Part shown: in pieces, positions 1 through 7,811 of the stretch
Position numbering within the stretch: the stretch's first letter is position 1
Layout: each line of letters starts with the position of its first letter
Assembly: GCA_964370965.1 (NCBI GenBank)
Contig: CAYJLW010000016.1
Location: forward strand, 1-58,830
Direction of reading: 5' to 3'
Origin: CAYJLW01 sp964370965
Lineage (GTDB): Bacteria; Actinomycetota; Acidimicrobiia; UBA2766
DNA: 58,830 bases
Translations under genes and position numbers: made by a program
The notes under the pieces: generated by a model
Told to the model about the DNA's origin: nothing
The model's database searches: none
The model's input: the letters and a program-made list of their open reading frames with translations, nothing else

Positions 1-29
1 CTGGCGCTGCTCCGCGGTGGGGGCGGGGG

Positions 30-60
30 CCCCTCACCCCGCCGGCCGTGGGGTGGGGGT
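30..60 (-). terminator. GC-rich hairpin downstream of the exported PKD protein gene
   Basis: An 11-bp C-rich arm (30-40) pairs with a G-rich arm (50-60) with one mismatch, around a nine-base loop. It lies 55-85 nt beyond the stop of the minus-strand gene ending at 115. There is no clear T-run on the minus strand, so it is only a candidate terminator. Confidence 0.3.
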
Positions 61-114
61 CTGTGCCTGGTTGGTCGCCTGGCGGGGTGGGAGTGCCACG
101 TCCTGCCCCGACCG

Positions 115-3100
115 TCACCCCATCCAGACGACGATGCTGTGGTGGGCGACGACCTTGCCGTACTTGTCGTAGTCGACGACCTTGGCGAGGTAGCTGCCGG
201 GGACGGGGTAGGTGTGGGAGCGCTTCGTGGCGCTGCTGCCCTCGTAGCGGCCGTCACCGAAGTACCAGCGGCGGGTGCCTCCGGAGGGAGGTGTGGCGCA
301 GGCCCAGTACGGCGGGCAGACGTCGACGGCGAGGGGCGTCCCCGCCGTGCCCGCCTGGAACGCGGGGAAGAAGTTCGTCACCTTGGCGGCGGTCGCCGAG
401 GCCACGCTCGTGTCCGACGACGGCGCCCGGCCGGGCACGCCGGAGGCGTCCAGCCAGACCCGGTCCGTCCGCTTGGAGAACTTGAAGCCGGACTGCGCGG
501 TGCTCACGATCGTGAGTTGCACGGAACCGCCGATCGACGGCGTCACGAACACGGAGATCTGGCACTTCGGCAGCGACTTCGCGGGCCCCATGCAGAGTCC
601 GCCGTAGCCCATGCCCACAGGGTCGGGGAGGTGGGCCTCCCAGCGGGGCTGGTAGTCCCGTGTGGCGTCGAACTCGGCTTCGAGGGCGAGGTGGTCCCAG
701 ATGAGCCGCGTGGTCGAGTCCGAGCCGATCCCGTAGGTTTCCCGGCGGCACTGCAGGCGGACGTAGTAGCGGGTGCCGTCGGCCCCTCTGGCCTTCGTGT
801 CCCGTTTCACGCCGTAGCCCTTGGCGTCCGCCGCGCCGATCGTCGGCCAGCAGTCCCCCGTCGACACGACGGCGAGGCCCTTCTTGGTTGCCTGCGGGGC
901 CACGTTCGGGAACGTGAGGTTGTGGTTCTTCGGCATCGCGCCCAGCGCGGCGCTGTAGAACTCGATGCCCGGCCGGCCCGGCTCCAATGGGTCGATGTCG
1001 CGCTCCCACATGGACTTGCGGATGCCCGACGTGAAGAAGATGTCGACGAGGACGTCCCGGAAGGCGCGACCGCCGCTCTTGCCGTCGTAGGCCAGCGGGC
1101 TGAGGACGTCGGTGCCGATGCCGTTGTGGTAGAAGCACTCGTTCTCGACCGTGGCGCAGCCGGGTGTGGCGAAGACGTGTACGGAAGGCTGCTGCCAGTT
1201 CGTCTCGTTCACCTTCCAGTCGCCCCAGGCGAGCGGGTCGAAGTGGTGGTAGAAGCGCCGGTACCACATCCCGCTCCGCTTGAAGGCGCCCGCCGCCGCG
1301 TCGCCCTCGACGGTGGAGTCCTCGCCCGCCCAGAGCGTGAGCGCGGCGGGAGGCTCGTCTTCCGGGGTGCTGAAGGAGAAGCGGAGCTTGCTGAGGCCCA
1401 CGCCGAGGTCCCGCACGCCGCCGAAGCCGATCCGCAGGGGGAGGTCGGCGTCGATGCAGCGCCAGTCCTCGCTGGAGCCGAGGTAGATGAGCCCCGTCAG
1501 GGGGTCGTAGTGCTCCTTCTTGGAGTAGCCGTTGTCCACGATGTTGTTGAGGCGCACGGCGATGGTGCCGGAGATCTTCTGGAAGGACGACAGGTGCGCC
1601 GAGAGCTTGCCCCCGCCGTAGTCGCGCATCCGGAGACTCATGGCCGTGGGGATCCCGCCCATGTCGACGTCGGCGTGTACGTAGCCCAGGGACGACTCCG
1701 TCGTGGGCGGGGTGTAGCCCAGGCCCGGTCCGCACACCTGGTCGTTCTTGGGCGCCGGCACGGTCCTGGGGGCGGCGGGCTGCTCCGTGGAGCCGTACAT
1801 CTCGCCGTCGAAGACGAGCAGCGAGGGCACGTTGCGGAGGATGACGCTGTAGTTCGCCGTCCGCTTCGCGTAGGCGCTCTCGCCGGGGTGGCCGTAGTGG
1901 GCGGGGTCAGCGCCGTCGAAGACCTTCACGGCGGCCGTTCCCAGGCCGGTGTTGGCCTTGAGTTGGGTGTGGATCTTCGTCCAGGGGAGGCGGCGGTTCT
2001 CGGTGAGCGTGGCGTAACCCTCGATCCGCCCCGGTATCTTGTCGACGTGGACGACGACGTCGCGGTGGGCGTCTCCGTCGGTGTAGAGCAGGTCCAGGGG
2101 GCCGAGGTGCGTGAGCGAAGACCACATCTTGGCGTAGTACCTCTGCCACTCGTCCACCTCGAAGTTCGGCCGGTTCTGGCAGGTCTTGCGTTTCTGCGGC
2201 GGGGACGTGTCGTCGCAGCGGGACTCGCCGGGCTCCCAGAGCAGGAACGTGTCGGGGACGGGCTCGTTCACGTGGGCGTGCGCCGCCGGGATCGCGCCGC
2301 CGCCGCCGAGGGCCGCCCGGGTGACGAGCGTGGCCTCGATCCCCGAAGCGCCCGAGAGGCGCTGCGGGGCGGGCCTGTTGCCGTGGTGGTCCACGCCGCC
2401 GAGGAACGTGAGCGGGTCGCCGTAGCGCACCACGGCGTCGATGCGCGGGCTGGAGGCGGGGTCCTGGTTCTGCGTCACCTTCGCGGGCGGGGTGGTCATG
2501 TCCAGGCAGTTGCCGGTCGTGGCCCACACCCAGGGCTGGGAGCCGGAGCCGCCGTCGGGCATCACCCGCACGCCGATGCGGTTCGGGAGTTGTGACAAGA
2601 GGACGTCCGCGTAGAGGTTGTACGTGTCGCTGTCGTCGAAGAACTGCAGCGGGAACGGCGACGCGGTCGACTGCGCCGTGAGGCAGAACGTCTGCGGCGA
2701 CGCCTTGTAGAGGGCGGTGCGGACGTTGCCCAGCCGGGCGCGCACCCCCCAACTCTTCGCGGAGCGCACGATCGCCCGCACGCCTTGGTCGTTCCAGGCG
2801 GTGAAGTGCGGGTGGACGACGCCGACCGGCTGGGCCGCCGGCAGGGGCGGTTCCGTGAGGTAGTCGGAGTCCGCGGAGCTCAGGGTGGTGCGCACGACCG
2901 CGGCCTGCACGATGTCGGTGCAGTCCTCGACCACGGGCTCCCACGCCTCAGGGGGGCAGCCCCGCACCTCGACTTCCTGCAGGGCGCCGCCGAAGGGCGT
3001 CTGGCGCCACGCCACGTTCAGCTTCGACGGCAGCAGGAGGCCGACGTAGACACGCGTGCGCAGGTCGGCCGCCCGGTCGGCGGCGTCGGTGACGTCCATG

Positions 3101-5196
3101 CCGGCGGCCACGAACGTGGGCGACGACGCCGAGTAGGCGATCTTGTTCTCGACCGAGATCGGGACGGGGGCGCCGTTGAGGAGGATCGTCTTCAGCGTCT
3201 CGGTCCAGTCCACGTTCAGGGTTTCGGGCACGAGGGCGGCGTGGAACTTGCCGTCGACATGTGTGGCGCCGGGGCCGGCCAGGCGGACGGCGGCCTTCCC
3301 GTCGATGCTGCTCACCCCGGAGGAGAACGACGTCGCCACGCGGAAGGGCCGGTTGGGGCCGGTCTCGTAGTCGATCGTCGCCTGCTCGGGCAGGGAGGTG
3401 ACGACGGCGTCGACGTCGACGAGGTTGCCCCGGTTGGCGACCTCGTCGTTGCGGCGGGTGCGGGAGTCCAGGTGGACGATCACCCGGGTCTCCTGCTCGG
3501 TGCCGAGGTTGCCCTCGATGTGCATCTTGCTCGTCGGGTTCGTGGCTCCCTCGGTGGTGAGGGTGACCCCGGCGGAGCGCACCTCCCGGAGATGCGCGGC
3601 GAAACGGTACGCGGCGTGGGGCCGCAGGAGCACGCAGAACCCCGTCGTGCAGTCGAAGCGGTTGTCGTTGGATCCGTAGACGACGTAGGACTGGTCTCCG
3701 TCGTACGTGGTCGGGGCGTCGGGGAGGCCGAGGCCGGCGTGGTTGTCGCCGTCGAAGACGTTCTGGATCCGGAGGCGGACGTCGGCGGCCTGCGGGAGGG
3801 CGTCCCCGGTGCAGGGCGGGATCGTCTCGCCGGGGACGGCGTTGGCGGCCGGGCAGAACTGCACCGCCTCCCGGGTGACGGCGCCCCCGGGCGCCGAGGG
3901 GTCGCCGCCGCCGGGGTCGTGGGTGATCACGGTCTCCTCGGGGGCCCCGGTGATCTTCCCGGACAGGACGAGGGGCTCCTGCATGTTCGCGAGCAGGATC
4001 GTGGGGTCGATCGTCGCCAGCGCAAGCATGCGCACGTCGACGTCCAGCGGGGTTTCCGCCGAGCGGTGGAACAGGATCGCCGTGGGCTTGAAGACGAGGT
4101 CCACCCATTCGGGGACGTCGCTGAACCCCGTGTCGATCTCGATCTCGTCGTGGCCGCCGATGCCCTCGCCGACGCCGACCTTCACGGCGAGTTGCAGGGG
4201 GTTGAGGGCGCCCCCGTCGCCCTGCTGGGGCTGGTGCCAGGAGAGCTGGCTGCGGGCCTGGAAGCCCTGGGTGGCGGCTCCGCAGACGAACTCGGTGCCG
4301 AAGGCGAACTGTTCGGGGCCGTGGGCCCAGCGGAGGTCCGCGCGGATCGTCTCCTCGATCGGGGTGCCCGTCTCGTCGACGTCGTAGAGGTGGAAGGTGT
4401 TGCGCAGCGGCGGTCGGGCCCCGGGGGAGGCGATGCCCGGCGCGTAGTCGTTGTCGAGGTTGAGCATCCAGTGGCCCTGGTTCGGCCAGCCCGCCGGGTC
4501 CGCCTTGTAGCCGAACGTGGTCACGGACCGAGCGGGGAAGGGGTGCGGGACGCCGCCGTCACCACCCGTCGAGGACTGGAAGCTGGAGAACTCGAAGTCC
4601 GCCCGGGTCTTGTACCAGGAGCCGTCCTGGCGGACGAACTTCAGGCCGGCGCCCACCGTGACCACCCCGGCGTTGAAGCTCCCCCCGGCGACGGTCTCCA
4701 CGACGAGGTCGAGGCCGACCATGAGGTGGGCGGGCGGGCCGATCGGGTTGTCCAGCGGGACCCCGAACGTCGTGGAGAGGAGCGGGAGGATGCTCGTGGC
4801 GTCGTCCCGGAAGCGCAGCACCAGCGTGGCGCGCACGTCGGCCTGCCCGTCGCCCTCGACGTCGACCGTGTAGCTCTGCCACGGGGCCGGGGCGTTCGGC
4901 CACACGGGGGGGAGGACCGGGGTGAACTCCTTGTGGGCGGTCGGGCCTGTCGCGGACGTGACGTCGACGACGACCTTGATGTCGGGGTCGAGTTCGACGG
5001 AGGTCGTGGGCGACACCACCGGCGGTGTGGTGGGCGTCTCCCAGGGGGCGTCACAGCCCGAGACGAGGCCGACCGTGGCCAGGGCGGGCGACGGCCGGAA
5101 CAGCGCCGCGGCGGCGCAGACGGCGAACAGGACGACCGCGGTGCCGCGCAGCCGCCTCCTGCGGTGTGAGTCCCCGGTGAGCCCGATGGTGGACAT
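115..5196 (-). CDS. Large exported protein with C-terminal PKD-like domain
   Basis: Encodes 1,693 residues. I chose the ATG at 5196 because it is preceded by GGGAGG at good spacing and opens a classic Sec signal peptide: an Arg-rich n-region (about residues 9-14), a hydrophobic stretch, and a probable cleavage site after PALA near residue 40. The mature part is rich in beta-strand-like sequence, Thr/Asp and scattered Cys, with no enzyme motif I recognise. The last 80 residues contain WYFGDG, SHTYPVPGSY and AKVVDYDKYG, the hallmarks of a PKD/Ig-like fold (GDG, then a HTY-xxPGxY strand). It is therefore probably an extracellular or cell-surface protein, perhaps adhesive or carbohydrate-interacting. 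No transmembrane anchor or LPXTG is visible at the C-terminus. It stands alone; the next gene upstream is beyond an assembly gap. Long open frames on the opposite strand here are GC-driven shadows. Confidence 0.85.
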   Translation of the reverse strand: MSTIGLTGDSHRRRRLRGTAVVLFAVCAAAALFRPSPALATVGLVSGCDAPWETPTTPPVVSPTTSVELDPDIKVVVDVTSATGPTAHKEFTPVLPPVWPNAPAPWQSYTVDVEGDGQADVRATLVLRFRDDATSILPLLSTTFGVPLDNPIGPPAHLMVGLDLVVETVAGGSFNAGVVTVGAGLKFVRQDGSWYKTRADFEFSSFQSSTGGDGGVPHPFPARSVTTFGYKADPAGWPNQGHWMLNLDNDYAPGIASPGARPPLRNTFHLYDVDETGTPIEETIRADLRWAHGPEQFAFGTEFVCGAATQGFQARSQLSWHQPQQGDGGALNPLQLAVKVGVGEGIGGHDEIEIDTGFSDVPEWVDLVFKPTAILFHRSAETPLDVDVRMLALATIDPTILLANMQEPLVLSGKITGAPEETVITHDPGGGDPSAPGGAVTREAVQFCPAANAVPGETIPPCTGDALPQAADVRLRIQNVFDGDNHAGLGLPDAPTTYDGDQSYVVYGSNDNRFDCTTGFCVLLRPHAAYRFAAHLREVRSAGVTLTTEGATNPTSKMHIEGNLGTEQETRVIVHLDSRTRRNDEVANRGNLVDVDAVVTSLPEQATIDYETGPNRPFRVATSFSSGVSSIDGKAAVRLAGPGATHVDGKFHAALVPETLNVDWTETLKTILLNGAPVPISVENKIAYSASSPTFVAAGMDVTDAADRAADLRTRVYVGLLLPSKLNVAWRQTPFGGALQEVEVRGCPPEAWEPVVEDCTDIVQAAVVRTTLSSADSDYLTEPPLPAAQPVGVVHPHFTAWNDQGVRAIVRSAKSWGVRARLGNVRTALYKASPQTFCLTAQSTASPFPLQFFDDSDTYNLYADVLLSQLPNRIGVRVMPDGGSGSQPWVWATTGNCLDMTTPPAKVTQNQDPASSPRIDAVVRYGDPLTFLGGVDHHGNRPAPQRLSGASGIEATLVTRAALGGGGAIPAAHAHVNEPVPDTFLLWEPGESRCDDTSPPQKRKTCQNRPNFEVDEWQRYYAKMWSSLTHLGPLDLLYTDGDAHRDVVVHVDKIPGRIEGYATLTENRRLPWTKIHTQLKANTGLGTAAVKVFDGADPAHYGHPGESAYAKRTANYSVILRNVPSLLVFDGEMYGSTEQPAAPRTVPAPKNDQVCGPGLGYTPPTTESSLGYVHADVDMGGIPTAMSLRMRDYGGGKLSAHLSSFQKISGTIAVRLNNIVDNGYSKKEHYDPLTGLIYLGSSEDWRCIDADLPLRIGFGGVRDLGVGLSKLRFSFSTPEDEPPAALTLWAGEDSTVEGDAAAGAFKRSGMWYRRFYHHFDPLAWGDWKVNETNWQQPSVHVFATPGCATVENECFYHNGIGTDVLSPLAYDGKSGGRAFRDVLVDIFFTSGIRKSMWERDIDPLEPGRPGIEFYSAALGAMPKNHNLTFPNVAPQATKKGLAVVSTGDCWPTIGAADAKGYGVKRDTKARGADGTRYYVRLQCRRETYGIGSDSTTRLIWDHLALEAEFDATRDYQPRWEAHLPDPVGMGYGGLCMGPAKSLPKCQISVFVTPSIGGSVQLTIVSTAQSGFKFSKRTDRVWLDASGVPGRAPSSDTSVASATAAKVTNFFPAFQAGTAGTPLAVDVCPPYWACATPPSGGTRRWYFGDGRYEGSSATKRSHTYPVPGSYLAKVVDYDKYGKVVAHHSIVVWMG

Positions 5197-5336
5197 CTCT
5201 CGCCTCCCGTGCGCCTCAGGTGTGTCCATGCCTGCAGTGTGCCAGGCGAGGCGTCGCGGCGCCCTTACAGGGGTCTTAGTCGGCGGCACGCCCGAGGTCC
5301 CGCGGTGGCCCCTTTCGGCGGCTGCGGTCTCGAAAA

Positions 5337-5500
5337 TTTAGCGGGGGGGTGGGGGAAACACCCCCCCACCCCCCCCCCAGAGAGGGGTTGCGCCCCCCCC
5401 CNNNNNNNNNNCCCGGGGGGGCCCCGTTGGGGGGGGGGGGGTCTCTATTTTGGGGGGTGTGCTCCCAAAACCCCCCAACACCCCGCGACAAGTTCGGCCG
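5337..5500. other. Assembly gap in poly-G/poly-C sequence
   Basis: Ten Ns (5402-5411) are flanked by about 60-80 bases of almost pure G and C homopolymer runs on each side, unlike the balanced GC-rich sequence elsewhere. This looks like low-quality read ends (for example poly-G calls) retained at contig tips and then scaffolded. Nothing between 5197 and 5581 should be read as gene sequence except the ordinary sequence close to each flanking gene. Confidence 0.85.
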
Positions 5501-5581
5501 TTGCCCCCCGCCGGCCCGACCGGGGCGGTGGAACACCATGCCAACTTGACATAGGTTCGGGGGGCGGGGTCTTCTGGCGGG

Positions 5582-7057
5582 ATGGACAGGGGCCGCATCT
5601 GGGGCATGCTGCGCGGGCGCGAAGCCCACGTCATGCCGGAGCCAGACGGGTCCCTGCGTCCGCCCGTCTGGCTGGACGGCCTCCCGACGCAGCGTGCCAT
5701 GGTCCAGGCCCGGGTGCCGGCGATCCTGGACGGGCCCGGCGCCCACGGCCGGTGGCGCCGCGGCGCCATCGTGGGCACCAGGCCCCTGGCCAACGCGGCG
5801 GGGTCCGGCGTCCTCGACGGCGCCAGGCGGCGGGCCGACGTCGACGTCGCCCTCACCTTCGCCCGCCGCCTCCGCCTCCTCTTCGAGTCGCTGGGGCCCA
5901 CCTACGTCAAGCTCGGCCAGATCATCTCCGGCGGACCGGGCCTCTTCCCGGAGATCCTCGTCACCGAGTTCGAGCGGTCGCGCGACGCCGTCCCCCCGTT
6001 CGGTTGGGACGACGTGCGCCGCGTCCTCGCCGAGGACATCCCCGGCGGCGTGAACGCCTTCGCGGACTTCGACCCGGAACCGTTCGGGTCGGCGTCCGTC
6101 GCCCAGGTCCACCACGCCCGGTTGCGCGACGGGCGCGCCGTCGTCGTCAAGGTGCAGCGGCCCGGCCTCGCCCCCAAGGTCCTCGCCGATCTGGAGCTCA
6201 TGGCCGCGGTCGCCCGCCAGGGCACGAAGGTCTCCCGGGCGTTCCGGATGGCGAACCCGCGGGCGATCGTGGAGTACTTCTCCGAGACGATCCTCGAGGA
6301 GCTCGACTTCCGCCTCGAAGCCGAGAACCAGCTCGACGTGCACGAGGCCGTGGCGCGCTCCGCCGTGCGCGACGGCGTCGCCGTGCCCCGGCCGCACTCC
6401 ACCCTGGTGACCCGGCGCGTGCTCACGATGGAGCGCCTCGAGGGCTTCCCCTACGCCGCCTCCGGGGAGGCCGTGGCCGCCGGGGTCGACACGAAGGAGA
6501 TGCTCCGCTCCGGGTTCCTCTGCTTCCTGGAGGGCGCCGTCCTCCACGGGGTCTTCCACGGCGACCTCCACGGCGGCAACATCATGATCTGCCCCGACGG
6601 CCGCTACGGGATCCTCGACTACGGGATCGTGGGGCGCCTCTCACCCGAGGACCGCCGGGCGTTCGCGTCGATGATGGCCGCCGCCGCCCAGGGCGACGTC
6701 GTGGGCCAGCTCGGCGCCATCCGGGACATGGGCGCCATCCCGCCCGGAGTCGACCTCGCGGGGGTCGCCGCGCAGATGCCGGCGGTGCCGTTCTTCGAGC
6801 TCCGCATGCCCGACGCCGCCGAGCTCTCCGAGATGCTCAAGGGGATGCTGTCGACGATGGTGCGCCTGCAGTTCCGCCTCCCCAAGCTCCTCGTCCTCCT
6901 CACGAAGAACCTCATCTTCCTCGACGACGCCGTCGCCCGCTTCGCCCCCGGCATGAACATGCTCGCCGAGGCGGGCACGGCCTTCGTCGAGCTCTCCGGC
7001 CGCCTCGCCGAGCACGACCCCTGGGAGGATTCCGCCGCCGTGCCGAGCCTGGGTTGA
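5582..7057 (+). CDS. ABC1/UbiB (AarF) family atypical kinase-like protein
   Basis: A 491-residue member of the ABC1/UbiB protein-kinase-like family, which supports quinone or isoprenoid lipid metabolism (UbiB/Coq8). Family motifs in order: the KxGQ motif in TYVKLGQIIS (about residue 105), the Ala-rich-loop equivalent FGSASVAQVHHA (about 173), the nucleotide-binding Lys in VVVKVQRPG (about 190), the catalytic-loop-like HGDLHGGNIMI (about 327) and the metal-binding ILDYGIVG (about 345). The C-terminal third lacks an obvious strong transmembrane pair, unlike Escherichia coli UbiB. The first ATG of the open frame is used; ATG codons at 5606 and 5633 are alternatives. It starts just after an assembly gap, so upstream context is missing. 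It is convergent with the ABC transporter operon. A short fragment resembling its C-terminus recurs at 28541-28621. Confidence 0.85.
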   Translation: MDRGRIWGMLRGREAHVMPEPDGSLRPPVWLDGLPTQRAMVQARVPAILDGPGAHGRWRRGAIVGTRPLANAAGSGVLDGARRRADVDVALTFARRLRLLFESLGPTYVKLGQIISGGPGLFPEILVTEFERSRDAVPPFGWDDVRRVLAEDIPGGVNAFADFDPEPFGSASVAQVHHARLRDGRAVVVKVQRPGLAPKVLADLELMAAVARQGTKVSRAFRMANPRAIVEYFSETILEELDFRLEAENQLDVHEAVARSAVRDGVAVPRPHSTLVTRRVLTMERLEGFPYAASGEAVAAGVDTKEMLRSGFLCFLEGAVLHGVFHGDLHGGNIMICPDGRYGILDYGIVGRLSPEDRRAFASMMAAAAQGDVVGQLGAIRDMGAIPPGVDLAGVAAQMPAVPFFELRMPDAAELSEMLKGMLSTMVRLQFRLPKLLVLLTKNLIFLDDAVARFAPGMNMLAEAGTAFVELSGRLAEHDPWEDSAAVPSLG

Positions 7058-7130
7058 CGGGGCCTGATGTCGTGCTCCGCCTGCACATCGAGCAGGTGGC
7101 GACTCGTCGTGAAAGGGCGGCCGTGGGCCT

Positions 7131-7811
7131 TCAGGGGGAGACGAGGCGTCCGTCGCGCATGCGGGCGTGGCGGTCGGCGGACTCCCGGAGCGCCGGGTTG
7201 TGGGTGACGAGGACGACGGCTGCGCCGGACTCCCGGGCGGCGTGCCTGATGAGGCCGACCGTCTCGAGGGCGGTCCCCGAGTCGAGGTGGGCGGTGGGCT
7301 CGTCGGCGAGGATCAGGGACGGCCGGTGCGCCAGGGCCCGACCCACAGCCACACGCTGCATCTGACCGCCGGACATCTCGTGCATCCGGTGTCGGGCCCG
7401 TTTCCCGAGCCCGACACGCCCGAGGAGGCCCGCGGCGCGGTCGTAGGCGGTCGCCTTGTCCTCGTCGCTGTCGAAGAGGAGTGGGAGGACGACGTTGTGA
7501 AGCGCGTCGAGGCCCGGGACGAGATGGCCGTTCTGGAACACGATGCCCACGTGACGGCGGCGGAGAGCGTTCCGCTCGGGGCCGGGGAGCGCCCAGACGT
7601 CGGACCCGGAGAAGCGGACCTCACCGGCGTCGGGCGGGTCGATGCCGGCGATGAGGCGGAGCAGCGTGGACTTGCCCGACCCCGATGGGCCGGTCACGAC
7701 GAGGAACTCCCCGGCCGAGACGTCCAGGGTCACGTCGTCGACGGCGGTGACCTCGCCGCCGGCCCCGTGCCGGAAGCGTCTCGTGACGTGGTGGAGGGCG
7801 ACGAGCGTCAT
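7131..7811 (-). CDS. ABC transporter ATP-binding protein (LolD/MacB type)
   Basis: Encodes 226 residues, the usual length of a stand-alone LolD/FtsE/MacB-type ATPase. Visible motifs: Walker A GPSGSGKST (about residues 38-46), Q-loop IVFQNGHLVPG, signature MSGGQMQR, Walker B LILADEPTAHLD and the H-loop VLVTHNPALR. These couple ATP hydrolysis to the FtsX-like permease immediately upstream. The ATG overlaps the permease stop by four bases (ATGA), so the two are translationally coupled. This family usually moves lipids, peptides or drugs, or transmits a mechanical signal across the membrane; the substrate cannot be told from sequence. It is the last gene of a four-gene operon starting with a PadR regulator. 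Confidence 0.92.
   Translation of the reverse strand: MTLVALHHVTRRFRHGAGGEVTAVDDVTLDVSAGEFLVVTGPSGSGKSTLLRLIAGIDPPDAGEVRFSGSDVWALPGPERNALRRRHVGIVFQNGHLVPGLDALHNVVLPLLFDSDEDKATAYDRAAGLLGRVGLGKRARHRMHEMSGGQMQRVAVGRALAHRPSLILADEPTAHLDSGTALETVGLIRHAARESGAAVVLVTHNPALRESADRHARMRDGRLVSP

Noticed and set aside
139..2595. Long open frame on the plus strand opposite the exported PKD protein gene
   Set aside because: Its composition (Val/Arg/Gly/Ala-rich, no domains) is that of a GC-driven antisense shadow; the minus-strand frame has a signal peptide, ribosome site and a PKD-like domain.
5340..5460. G-quadruplex structure in poly-G sequence
   Set aside because: The runs flank Ns and recur at the other gap, so an assembly artefact is much more likely than a biological G-tract.
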